Below, one piece after another: positions 1 through 5,346 of a stretch of DNA of 6,629 bases (its first letter is position 1; the number at the start of each line of letters is the position of its first letter). The translations under genes were made by a program, and so were the position numbers. The stretch spans positions 1 through 6,629 of the forward strand of contig CAVOBC010000272.1 in the NCBI GenBank assembly GCA_963693635.1. Reading direction: 5' to 3'. Origin of the DNA: CAVOBC01 sp963693635 (GTDB lineage Bacteria; Pseudomonadota; Gammaproteobacteria; Pseudomonadales; Azotimanducaceae). Under the pieces are notes generated by a model that was given only the letters and a program-made list of their open reading frames with translations, was not told the DNA's origin and made no database searches.

Positions 1-88
1 CGAAATCGCATACTCACCCTCAAGAAGAACTGATTACTAAACACTAGCAGGCGGGTCGAAAACAGCTGGTTATACCGATGCATACCCG

Positions 89-228
89 TTCGCGACGCGA
101 GCCGTGAACAGCCCTCCCTCCTACCCAAACAAGGGGTTTCACCTTCGCTACGCGAGCCGTGAATAGTCCTACCTCCTATACAGACGCGGGGCTTCACCTT
201 CGCTACGCGAGCCGTGAATGGCTATCGG
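89..228. repeat. 55-bp tandem repeat array with inverted arms, 2.5 copies
   Basis: Two full units (89-143 and 144-198) and a partial third (199-about 228) repeat with a period of exactly 55 bp. The best conserved core is TTCGCTACGCGAGCCGTGAA (144-163 and 199-218); the first copy reads TTCGCGACGCGAGCCGTGAA (89-108). Each core holds a small palindrome (TCGC-TAC-GCGA). In the last two copies this is flanked by an outer inverted pair, TTCAC (138-142, 193-197) and GTGAA (159-163, 214-218), so the DNA or RNA could form a nested stem. The rest of each unit is less conserved and pyrimidine-rich on this strand (CCTCCTA). Read on the minus strand, a GTAGGA-type head precedes the palindrome, which loosely recalls REP elements. 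That resemblance is inference. No transposase is present here. Confidence 0.85.
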
Positions 229-286
229 CCCCCATTACCAGAACTTTAGTCCGGCCCCGGCGGTTTCTTTGCAAGGGTCCCCCTTC

Positions 287-308
287 GGCGCCCCGGGATC
301 GGGACGCC
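287..308. other. GC-rich hairpin in the pyrC leader region
   Basis: Bases 287-295 pair with 300-308 around a GGAT loop. The single imperfect position (C291/A304) is a C-A mismatch on the plus strand but a G-U wobble in minus-strand RNA, so the fold is slightly better on the minus strand. No T-run follows on either strand, so it is not a canonical intrinsic terminator. It lies about 57 bp upstream of the pyrC start. It could be the end signal of a transcript entering from pyrC's antisense side, or an element of the pyrC leader. Confidence 0.45.
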
Positions 309-364
309 ACCGAGGATTGATCACGTGCGTAGTGTTTCAAGGTCGAGACAAGTAAAATCCCCCG

Positions 365-1414
365 ATGCGTCAACTCACGCTGACCCGTCCCGACGATTTC
401 CACCTGCATCTCAGGGATGGGAATTACCTCGCGAGCACCGTAGCCGATGCTGCGCGCTGCTTTGCGCGCGGGCTCATCATGCCCAATCTCACACCACCGA
501 CCACCGACGTTGAGAGCGCCCGTGCTTACCGCACGGCCATCCTTGCAGCGATCCCCACGAGCGCAGATTTCGAACCGCTCATGACGCTTTACATCACCGA
601 TGAGACGGACGCGGCCACTGTAAGCCGCGCCAAGGCCTGCGGCTTCATTCACGCCTTCAAGTTGTATCCGGCGGGTGTGACGACGAACGCTGCGAGCGGT
701 GTTACGAATCTTGACGGACTCTCGCCGCTGCTCGAAGCAATGCAGCGCGCGGATATGCCCCTGGCCGTCCACGGCGAGGTTACGGACCCGCAGGTGGACA
801 TCTTTGACCGCGAGGCCGCTTTCATCGATCAATACCTCGATGGCATGCGCCAACGCTTTCCTGCACTGCGCATCATTTTCGAACACATCACCACCCGTGC
901 GGCAGTCGATTGGGTACTTGCCCAGACTGGCAAAACCGCCGCGACCATCACGTCGCACCATCTGCTCTACAACCGCAACGATCTCCTCGCAGGTGGCATG
1001 AAACCGCTTTACTACTGTCTGCCCGTTCTTAAGCGCAACACGCATCAGATGGCGCTGGTTGACGCGGCAACCAGCGGCGACCCGCGCTTCTTCCTCGGTA
1101 CAGACTCAGCCCCGCATCCGCGTTCAGCGAAGGAAAATGTGTGCGGCTGCGCAGCAGGCTGCTACACCGCGCACGCCGGCATCGAACTCTACGCCGAGGT
1201 CTTTGCCGCGCAGGATCAGTTGGTCCGTCTCGAAGCATTTGCGAGCCACTACGGCGCGGATTTCTATGGTCTGCGGCGCAACGCACAGGCCATCACACTA
1301 ACCGAAAGGCCCTGGCGCGTGCCGGATGAACTGGCCTTCGGCAATGACTGCCTGGTGCCGATTCGCGGGGGCGAAAACATCCATTGGACGCTTGAGCAGG
1401 AAGTCCCCGCATGA
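365..1414 (+). CDS. pyrC: Dihydroorotase (class II, homodimeric type)
   Basis: Cyclises N-carbamoyl-L-aspartate to L-dihydroorotate, the third step of de novo pyrimidine synthesis, in the cytoplasm. The 349 residues match the usual PyrC length (about 345). The binuclear zinc site is complete: H13 and H15 in the N-terminal HLHLRDG motif, the carboxylated lysine K99 in FKLYPAG, H136, H174, and D247 in GTDSAPH. The ATG at 365 is the only sensible start, because the nearest upstream in-frame start (GTG 332) runs into TAA at 353. No clear Shine-Dalgarno precedes it, and a TAAAAT hexamer ends 6 bp upstream, so a very short leader or leaderless mRNA is possible (inference). It overlaps rnt by ATGA, which indicates one operon. 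The family assignment is not in doubt. Confidence 0.97.
   Translation: MRQLTLTRPDDFHLHLRDGNYLASTVADAARCFARGLIMPNLTPPTTDVESARAYRTAILAAIPTSADFEPLMTLYITDETDAATVSRAKACGFIHAFKLYPAGVTTNAASGVTNLDGLSPLLEAMQRADMPLAVHGEVTDPQVDIFDREAAFIDQYLDGMRQRFPALRIIFEHITTRAAVDWVLAQTGKTAATITSHHLLYNRNDLLAGGMKPLYYCLPVLKRNTHQMALVDAATSGDPRFFLGTDSAPHPRSAKENVCGCAAGCYTAHAGIELYAEVFAAQDQLVRLEAFASHYGADFYGLRRNAQAITLTERPWRVPDELAFGNDCLVPIRGGENIHWTLEQEVPA
1398..1403 (+). promoter_or_regulatory. Ribosome binding site of rnt inside the pyrC 3' end
   Basis: AGGAAG lies 7 bases before the rnt ATG at 1411, within the last codons of pyrC. It fixes the rnt start and, with the ATGA stop/start overlap at 1411-1414, supports translational coupling. 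Confidence 0.7.
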
Positions 1415-2067
1415 ACGACCGAGACGTGTCAAAAGCCCCGATCGCCAGCCGCTTCCGCGGCTATCTGCCCGTCGTCATCGACCTTGAAACCGGCGGTTTC
1501 AACCCGGACACGGATGCCCTTCTGGAACTCGCCGCGGTAATTCTTGAAATGGACACCGAGGGACGACTCGTGCCGGGCGAGCGGATCTTTTTCAACGTCG
1601 ACCCATTCCCTGGTGCCAACGTTGAGCCCGCGTCCCTTGAGTTCACAGGCATCGACATTGACAACCCGTTGCGGGGTGCCGTGCACGAGGCAAAAGCACT
1701 GCGAGACACCTTCAAGATGGTACGGCGAGAATTGCGAGCGACCGGGTGTCAACGCGCCATCGTCGTCGCCCACAACGCATCATTCGATCAGCGCTTCCTT
1801 TGTCAGGCAGCAGATCGAAACGAGATAAAACGCAATCCGTTTCATCCCTTCTCGTGCTTCGACACCGCGACGCTCGGTGGATTGGCGTATGGCCAGACGG
1901 TCCTCGCGCGCGCCTGCGCGGCGGCAGGCATCCCGTTTGATGCAGCAGAAGCGCACTCCGCCCTGTATGACTGCGATCGATCAGCGGACCTCTTCTGCAA
2001 CATCGTCAACCGCTGGCTCGAACTTGGCGGCTGGCAGGACTTCAACCCGGGCCCGCAAGCGACTTAG
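1411..2067 (+). CDS. rnt: Ribonuclease T (DEDDh 3'-5' exoribonuclease)
   Basis: RNase T trims the 3' ends of tRNA (end turnover of the CCA tail), 5S and 23S rRNA, and can degrade single-stranded DNA 3' overhangs. The 218 residues compare with about 215 in E. coli. The exonuclease fold shows all five DEDDh residues: D24 and E26 in VVIDLETGGF (Exo I), D126 in VAHNASFDQRF (Exo II), and H182 and D187 in AHSALYDCD (Exo III). The RNase T-specific NPFHPFSCFDTATLGGLAYGQ-type segment lies at residues 142-162 and separates it from the DnaQ epsilon subunit. The start overlaps the pyrC stop and has a good AGGAAG site. RNase T is mainly a gammaproteobacterial enzyme, which is the best taxonomic hint in the window. 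Confidence 0.96.
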   Translation: MNDRDVSKAPIASRFRGYLPVVIDLETGGFNPDTDALLELAAVILEMDTEGRLVPGERIFFNVDPFPGANVEPASLEFTGIDIDNPLRGAVHEAKALRDTFKMVRRELRATGCQRAIVVAHNASFDQRFLCQAADRNEIKRNPFHPFSCFDTATLGGLAYGQTVLARACAAAGIPFDAAEAHSALYDCDRSADLFCNIVNRWLELGGWQDFNPGPQAT

Positions 2068-2079
2068 GCTCGAACGCAC

Positions 2080-2106
2080 GCTAAAAGGGCTAAAACGGCT
2101 AAAACG
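2080..2106. repeat. Three tandem copies of a 9-bp unit GCTAAAAcG
   Basis: Units at 2080-2088 (GCTAAAAGG), 2089-2097 and 2098-2106 (both GCTAAAACG). On the minus strand they give three evenly spaced TTTT tracts immediately after the 2109-2121 hairpin, where the operon ending with DUF3501 should terminate. Confidence 0.85.
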
Positions 2107-2121
2107 GTGCCACAAAGCGGC
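2083..2121 (-). terminator. Candidate weak terminator after the DUF3501 gene
   Basis: In minus-strand RNA, GCCGC-UUU-GUGGC (2121-2109) forms a 5-bp stem with one G-U pair. U4 tracts at 2104-2101, 2095-2092 and 2086-2083 follow. On the plus strand the G-U becomes an A-C mismatch, so the signal favours the minus strand. The stem is short and the first U-tract starts 4 bases after it, hence modest confidence. Confidence 0.35.
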
Positions 2122-2153
2122 CCCGCAGATGCGTCCGGCCAATCCAGCGCGCG

Positions 2154-2732
2154 TTAATCGAAGTCCTTGCAGATTGCTGTGACAACAGCGGCGGGCAACC
2201 CGAGCTCAAGCCGATAGGCATGATGGTCACTGCCTGCAGACACCCTCGTCCCAGCCCGCATCGCTGCCACCTGTTCATCGCTCAGTTCGAATCGCAGAAA
2301 GTGCACCGCTGCGGTCTTGTTCTCTCTGCTCCTGTCCATGTCCTCGTTCGCCACCGCGGTCACGCGGTCGTCGTCGACGGCAAGCCAGATCGTGTCCTCA
2401 ATCCGAACGAGGCGTTCAAGTGCGGCTCGCCGCTCTTCGACGTCCACGTATTCGATAAGCATGGTCGCTTTCAGATTGCGGCCTTCCGGGATCAGTGGGT
2501 TATACGCGCTCAATTCTTCCTCGATCGCTGCCGCCTCAAAGATGCGCTCGATCCTTAGCATCTCCTGAATCTGGTACTGGATGGTCGTGCGGTCCTCAAA
2601 GCAGAGACGCACATGCTCGCCGATCGAGAACTGCCGGTCACGCTTGTGCTTCATGACCTCATCGCGAAACGCTGCCCGCATCTCTGCGTATTGTTCCAGT
2701 CCAAAGAGGTCCTGCCGGCTCAGTTTGCGCAT
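2154..2732 (-). CDS. DUF3501 family protein
   Basis: A 192-residue soluble protein recognised as DUF3501 from its family hallmarks: an N-terminal basic segment with FSIGEHVRLCFED (residues about 35-47), then IQYQIQEMLRIERIF (51-65), YNPLIPEGRNLKATMLIEY (77-95) and VDVEERRAALERL. No signal peptide, membrane segment or cysteine metal-binding motif is visible, and no function is established for the family. The N-terminal half resembles a conserved Glu/Arg-rich helical region. It starts 3 bp after the Fe-S protein stop, with a weak GGGA site inside that gene's end, so the two are almost certainly co-transcribed. From memory, DUF3501 genes commonly sit beside this Fe-S protein and a rubrerythrin, which suggests a partner or assembly role (inference). 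Confidence 0.9.
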   Translation of the reverse strand: MRKLSRQDLFGLEQYAEMRAAFRDEVMKHKRDRQFSIGEHVRLCFEDRTTIQYQIQEMLRIERIFEAAAIEEELSAYNPLIPEGRNLKATMLIEYVDVEERRAALERLVRIEDTIWLAVDDDRVTAVANEDMDRSRENKTAAVHFLRFELSDEQVAAMRAGTRVSAGSDHHAYRLELGLPAAVVTAICKDFD

Positions 2733-2735
2733 GGT

Positions 2736-4061
2736 TCAGATCCCATATGCCTTGCGCAGCAGCGAAAGCGGATGAGTGGGTTCACTCGAATCACCCAGCC
2801 CCTGGCCGATGTGCTTGCCAGCCATCACGCAATCACTGGTGTAGTAGTCCGCATCTGCCTGCTTCACACGGTTGACGACCGGCTTCAGAATCTTCATCGC
2901 AGCTTCATGTTTCTCAGTCTTCACCGTGTAGGTACCGTCGTGCCCCGAGCACCGCTCGATTGCAACAACCGATGTGCCCGGCACGAGTTCAAGGATTTCC
3001 CGGGTCTTCGGGCCAATGTTCTGGACCCGCTGATGGCAGGCGACCTGCCACGCAATCTTGCCGAGAGGCTGGTTGAACTCAAGGTTCATCCGACCTTCCC
3101 TATGTCGCAGCATCAGGTACTCGAACGGATCAAACATCGCGCGTGCCATCGCCGCCACGGCCTCATCGTCCGGGAACATCAGTGGCAGTTCCTGCTTGAA
3201 CATGAGCGTGCATGACGGAATGAGCGTAATGAGGTCCCACCCGTCATCCACCTTGCCTTGCAACAGCGGCATGTTGTGTTCCGCCAGCCTCGCCACCGAG
3301 TCGAGGTCGCCCAACTCGAACTTGGGCATGCCGCAGCAACTCGCGTCCCTGATCAGCTCAACCCGAATGCCGTTATGCTCAAACACGCGGATCAGATCTT
3401 CGCCGATCTCCGGTGCGTTGTAGTCCCCATAGCAGGTCGCAAACAGCGCGACCTTGCCGGTTGTGGACCCGGCGGCCTCCGGTACGACGTCACTCGCCCG
3501 CGCACCGACACGCCGTGTCAACGTACGGCTGTGATAGATAGGTAGCTCTGACTCCGGATGGATTTCCAGAATATTGTCCAGTAACTTGCGGGCGAGCGGC
3601 ATCTTGTTCGCGGCGTTCACGATCGGGGCCACGCCGGGGATGGTTGCAAGACTGCCAACGCGATCAGTCGACGTGATGAGCCGGTCTCGCAGCTTGCTCT
3701 TCCCTGCCTTAAACTCGATCGCCTTCGCGCGCAGCATCAGGTGTGGGAAGTCGACATTCCACTCGTGTGGCGGCACATACGGGCATTTGGTTTGATAGCA
3801 CATGTCACACTGAAAACAGTGTCCGACGACATCGTTGTACCGCACGGGGTCCACGTCTTCGAGTTCCAGGCTGTCGGTTTCGTCGATCAAATCGAACAGC
3901 GTGGGGAATGATTCACACAGATTGAAGCAGCGACGACAACCGTGGCAGATGTCGAACACCCGGGTCAGTTCGTCCTGCAGCTTCGCGGGATCCCAGAATT
4001 CGGGCTCGTCCTGACCCAGTGGGTGACGGGTCGGCGCGTCAAGACTACCTTCTCTTGGCAT
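2736..4061 (-). CDS. GlpC/HdrD-like Fe-S protein (two ferredoxin-type motifs plus two CCG-type domains)
   Basis: A 441-residue cytoplasmic oxidoreductase or electron-transfer protein. The N-terminal part has two [4Fe-4S] motifs, C39-x2-C42-x2-C45-x3-C49 and C82-x2-C85-x2-C88-x4-C93-P. The second spacing (x4 rather than x3) is unusual. After a linker (about 100-200) comes a first CCG-type domain with C210, C242-C243-G and C284. A second has C342, C371-S372-G and C411, so the second CCG motif has lost one cysteine. This architecture is shared by GlpC, lactate-utilisation subunits and heterodisulfide reductase HdrB/HdrD. No flavin or membrane segment is visible, and no catalytic partner such as GlpA is adjacent, so glycerol-3-phosphate dehydrogenase function should not be assumed. 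The start has a strong GGAAGAGGAA site (4074-4065), and the frame is closed by TGA upstream at 4112-4110. It sits between rubrerythrin and DUF3501. Confidence 0.9.
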   Translation of the reverse strand: MPREGSLDAPTRHPLGQDEPEFWDPAKLQDELTRVFDICHGCRRCFNLCESFPTLFDLIDETDSLELEDVDPVRYNDVVGHCFQCDMCYQTKCPYVPPHEWNVDFPHLMLRAKAIEFKAGKSKLRDRLITSTDRVGSLATIPGVAPIVNAANKMPLARKLLDNILEIHPESELPIYHSRTLTRRVGARASDVVPEAAGSTTGKVALFATCYGDYNAPEIGEDLIRVFEHNGIRVELIRDASCCGMPKFELGDLDSVARLAEHNMPLLQGKVDDGWDLITLIPSCTLMFKQELPLMFPDDEAVAAMARAMFDPFEYLMLRHREGRMNLEFNQPLGKIAWQVACHQRVQNIGPKTREILELVPGTSVVAIERCSGHDGTYTVKTEKHEAAMKILKPVVNRVKQADADYYTSDCVMAGKHIGQGLGDSSEPTHPLSLLRKAYGI

Positions 4062-4075
4062 GATTCCTCTTCCAG

Positions 4076-4120
4076 TTGGTCGACCGGCACTTGGTCGACG
4101 GGCACTTGGTCATCGGCAAG
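4076..4120. repeat. 15-bp tandem repeats ahead of the Fe-S protein gene
   Basis: Three units: TTGGTCGACCGGCAC (4076-4090), TTGGTCGACGGGCAC (4091-4105) and a diverged TTGGTCATCGGCAAG (4106-4120). The first two differ at one base and each contains the palindrome GTCGAC. They end 14 bp upstream of the Fe-S gene ATG, overlapping the region where its leader or promoter must be. Confidence 0.85.
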
Positions 4121-4123
4121 CCG

Positions 4124-4156
4124 CAGGGACAAAACCAGCAACCCACAGGGACAAAA
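4124..4156. repeat. Direct repeat CAGGGACAAAA, two copies 22 bp apart
   Basis: Identical 11-mers at 4124-4134 and 4146-4156. The second runs into the A-tract that forms the terminator T-run on the minus strand. Two helical turns of spacing would suit a regulator binding one DNA face, but no known operator matches. Confidence 0.7.
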
Positions 4157-4186
4157 AAGGCCCACCAACTAGTCGTTGGCAGGCCT
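4153..4186 (-). terminator. Intrinsic terminator downstream of rubrerythrin
   Basis: Minus-strand RNA reads AGGCC-UG-CCAAC, loop GACUA, GUUGG-UG-GGCCU, then five further U. The internal UG/UG step forms two G-U wobbles, giving a continuous 12-bp stem. On the plus strand the same step is two C-A mismatches, so the signal is clearly directed to the minus strand. It lies about 66 bp after the rubrerythrin stop and about 90 bp before the Fe-S gene start, so it splits the cassette into separately regulated parts or sets a stepped expression ratio by read-through. Confidence 0.8.
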
Positions 4187-4251
4187 CTTTACGCGAACGA
4201 CCCGGCGCGGCTAAGAAGTACCGGCGCCCGGCGCTTGACTGGTTCCAGTGA

Positions 4252-4671
4252 TTACGAATCGAGCGTATCAAGCGCCTTCTGGAAACGGTTAGCGTGGGAC
4301 CGCTCAGCTTTGGCAAGCGTTTCCATCCAGTCTGCAATCTCATCAAAGCCTTCGTCACGGGCCGTCTTTGCCATGCCCGGATACATATCTGTGTACTCGT
4401 GGGTCTCGCCAGCAACCGCCGCCTTCAGGTTGTTTGAAGTGCCACCGATCGGCAATCCTGTCGCCGGGTCGCCGGACGCTTCCAAATACTCAAGATGCCC
4501 GTGAGCATGCCCTGTCTCGCCTTCGGCGGTGGAGCGAAAAACCGCGGAAACGTCGTTGTAACCTTCCACGTCCGCCTTTTGCGCAAAGTAGAGATAACGA
4601 CGATTGGCCTGGGACTCGCCGGCAAACGCGTCCTTCAGATTCTGCTCAGTATTGCTGCCTTTCAGATCCAT
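4252..4671 (-). CDS. Rubrerythrin-type diiron protein without a rubredoxin domain
   Basis: A 139-residue four-helix-bundle ferritin-like protein, expected to reduce hydrogen peroxide at a non-haem diiron centre in the cytoplasm. All rubrerythrin ligands are present with canonical spacing: E19 in AFAGESQANRRY, E52 and H55 in AEGETGHAHGH, E89 and E92 in VAGETHEYTDMYP, and E123 and H126 in AKAERSHANRF. Classical rubrerythrin is about 190 residues, with a C-terminal rubredoxin [FeCys4] domain. Here the chain ends soon after the last helix and contains no cysteine, so electrons must come from a separate carrier. It has its own SD (AAGGA, 7 bases from the ATG), a likely promoter upstream and a strong terminator downstream. 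The Fe-S protein that follows is a candidate redox partner (inference). Confidence 0.95.
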   Translation of the reverse strand: MDLKGSNTEQNLKDAFAGESQANRRYLYFAQKADVEGYNDVSAVFRSTAEGETGHAHGHLEYLEASGDPATGLPIGGTSNNLKAAVAGETHEYTDMYPGMAKTARDEGFDEIADWMETLAKAERSHANRFQKALDTLDS

Positions 4672-4710
4672 AGAGTTATCCTTCTGTCTTCAGTTGTCGC
4701 GTTAATCTGA

Positions 4711-4721
4711 CCGCAAAGCGG
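4711..4721. other. Small palindrome in the rubrerythrin 5' leader
   Basis: CCGC-AAA-GCGG is a perfect 4-bp inverted pair around 3 bases, extendable on the flanks (GAC/GTC with one bulged base). It lies between the predicted transcription start and the ribosome binding site of rubrerythrin, so it could be a leader hairpin or an operator half. It may also be incidental. Confidence 0.35.
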
Positions 4722-4743
4722 GTCGGGTTCGATCAGGCCGGCA

Positions 4744-4772
4744 AGTATACGAACGGCATTCAGCCAGCACAA
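4744..4772 (-). promoter_or_regulatory. Sigma70-like promoter for rubrerythrin
   Basis: On the minus strand TTGTGC (4772-4767), a 17-bp spacer and TATACT (4749-4744) form a good -35/-10 pair. The predicted start near 4737 gives a leader of about 65 bases before the ATG at 4671. The -10 is strong (5 of 6), while the -35 keeps only the TTG. Confidence 0.6.
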
Positions 4773-4821
4773 CTGATCCGGTTGCCCACGCGACCCCTGC
4801 TCTATCGCCCGTGGGTGCCGG

Positions 4822-4838
4822 ACATCGCCAATCGATGT
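4822..4838 (-). terminator. Hairpin after grxD, possible 3' end
   Basis: ACATCG-ATTGG-CGATGT on the minus strand is a perfect 6-bp stem with a 5-base loop, starting about 39 bp after the grxD stop. No T-run follows, so termination would be Rho-dependent, or the hairpin only protects the 3' end. Its sequence TCGCCAATCG (4825-4834) recurs directly at 4860-4869. Confidence 0.3.
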
Positions 4839-4876
4839 AGCACGCGGCTCTGCACATCCTCGCCAATCGGAGTCGC

Positions 4877-5215
4877 CTATCCGGCAGCTTCTGGTTCGTG
4901 CTTCTCGACGGCTGATTTAATCATCGGCAGCAACTCACCCGACTCGTACGTCTCGGTGATGATGTCGCAACCGCCGACCAGTTCGCCGCCAACGAAGAGT
5001 TGTGGGAACGTCGGCCAATTCGAGTACTGGGGCAGATTGGCGCGAATCTCGGGGTTAGACAGAATGTCGATATACGCAAACTTCTCACCGCAAGCCATGA
5101 GCACCTGGGTTGCCTGCGCCGAGAAACCGCACTGCGGCTGATCGGGCGAACCCTTCATGTAAATGAGGATCGAATTGCCTTCAACCTGCTGCTTGATAAC
5201 TTCAAGAGTTTCCAT
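4877..5215 (-). CDS. grxD: Monothiol glutaredoxin, CGFS type (Grx4/GrxD family)
   Basis: A 112-residue cytoplasmic protein that binds a glutathione-ligated [2Fe-2S] cluster as a dimer and delivers Fe-S clusters, typically with BolA partners. It is not a general disulfide reductase. Visible landmarks are K21 in YMKGSP, the monothiol active site C29-GFS, WPTFPQLFVGGELVGGCDI (residues 67-85) with the cis-proline P71, and the GGCD turn (C83, D84) that holds glutathione. Extra cysteines at 42 and 83 are seen; C83 is usual in the family. The length is normal (about 108-115). The start ATG has a weak TTAGGT site 5 bases upstream. The gene stands between a hydantoinase gene and rubrerythrin, and a promoter probably lies in the 131-bp gap upstream. 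Confidence 0.96.
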   Translation of the reverse strand: METLEVIKQQVEGNSILIYMKGSPDQPQCGFSAQATQVLMACGEKFAYIDILSNPEIRANLPQYSNWPTFPQLFVGGELVGGCDIITETYESGELLPMIKSAVEKHEPEAAG

Positions 5216-5247
5216 GATTTACCTAAGATGATTTTGCAGTGGCGCGA

Positions 5248-5276
5248 ATTCTACCTTAGCCATAGCGATAATGCCG
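5248..5276 (-). promoter_or_regulatory. Possible promoter of grxD
   Basis: TAGAAT (5253-5248, minus strand) matches the -10 consensus at 5 of 6 and would give a leader of about 26 bases. No good -35 lies at 17 bp (CGGCAT). TTGCGG is present (5279-5274), but with a 20-bp spacer, which is too long. Activator dependence or a different promoter is possible. Confidence 0.35.
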
Positions 5277-5299
5277 CAAACCATGCCGAAAATGCCGCA
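5260..5299. repeat. Imperfect 19-bp direct repeat upstream of grxD
   Basis: Bases 5260-5278 and 5281-5299 match at 16 of 19 positions, with a period of 21 bp (two helical turns). The conserved part on the minus strand is TGCGGCATT and a terminal ATGG. It overlaps the -35 area of the candidate grxD promoter, so it is a possible operator for an unknown regulator. Confidence 0.7.
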
Positions 5300-5346
5300 C
5301 GGCCACAGCGATGGGCCTCGAAGAAAGCGTAGCCGGATGCCCCAGG

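Larger units (their letters stand above)
1..364. other. Non-coding region upstream of pyrC
   Basis: No credible gene was found. Bases 1-88 show no recognisable domain, RNA gene or clear promoter. Bases 89-228 hold the 55-bp repeats. Bases 241-320 are very GC-rich, with short inverted pairs (AAGGG/CCCTT at 273-285 and the hairpin at 287-308). The pyrC promoter should lie here, but I found no convincing -35/-10 pair. A TAAAAT hexamer at 353-358 sits only 6 bp before the pyrC ATG. Confidence 0.6.
2068..2153. other. Convergent spacer between rnt and the DUF3501 gene
   Basis: Both flanking genes end here. It holds the 9-bp tandem repeats (2080-2106), a small hairpin (2109-2121) and an imperfect GGCC-bounded inverted repeat (2119-2140). 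The last has no T-run on the plus strand, so a clean intrinsic terminator for rnt is not visible. Confidence 0.6.

Noticed and set aside
89..228. CRISPR array
   Set aside because: Only 2.5 units are present, the 'spacers' are themselves similar between copies, and no cas gene is near.
203..1045. 280-residue open frame on the minus strand, antisense to pyrC
   Set aside because: It lies opposite a certain pyrC, has no recognisable domain, and is explained by GC-rich codon bias leaving antisense frames open.
2613..3215. 200-residue open frame on the plus strand across the DUF3501 and Fe-S genes
   Set aside because: It crosses two well-supported minus-strand genes and shows no domain.
2736..4061. 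Naming the Fe-S protein GlpC (anaerobic glycerol-3-phosphate dehydrogenase subunit C)
   Set aside because: Domain order is shared, but there are no glpA/glpB neighbours, the second CCG motif is altered, and the rubrerythrin/DUF3501 context differs.
3965..4168. 67-residue minus-strand frame with a VPVDQ repeat upstream of the Fe-S gene
   Set aside because: It needs a TTG start inside the terminator hairpin and overlaps the Fe-S gene in another frame; the peptide repeat is just the 15-bp DNA repeat translated.
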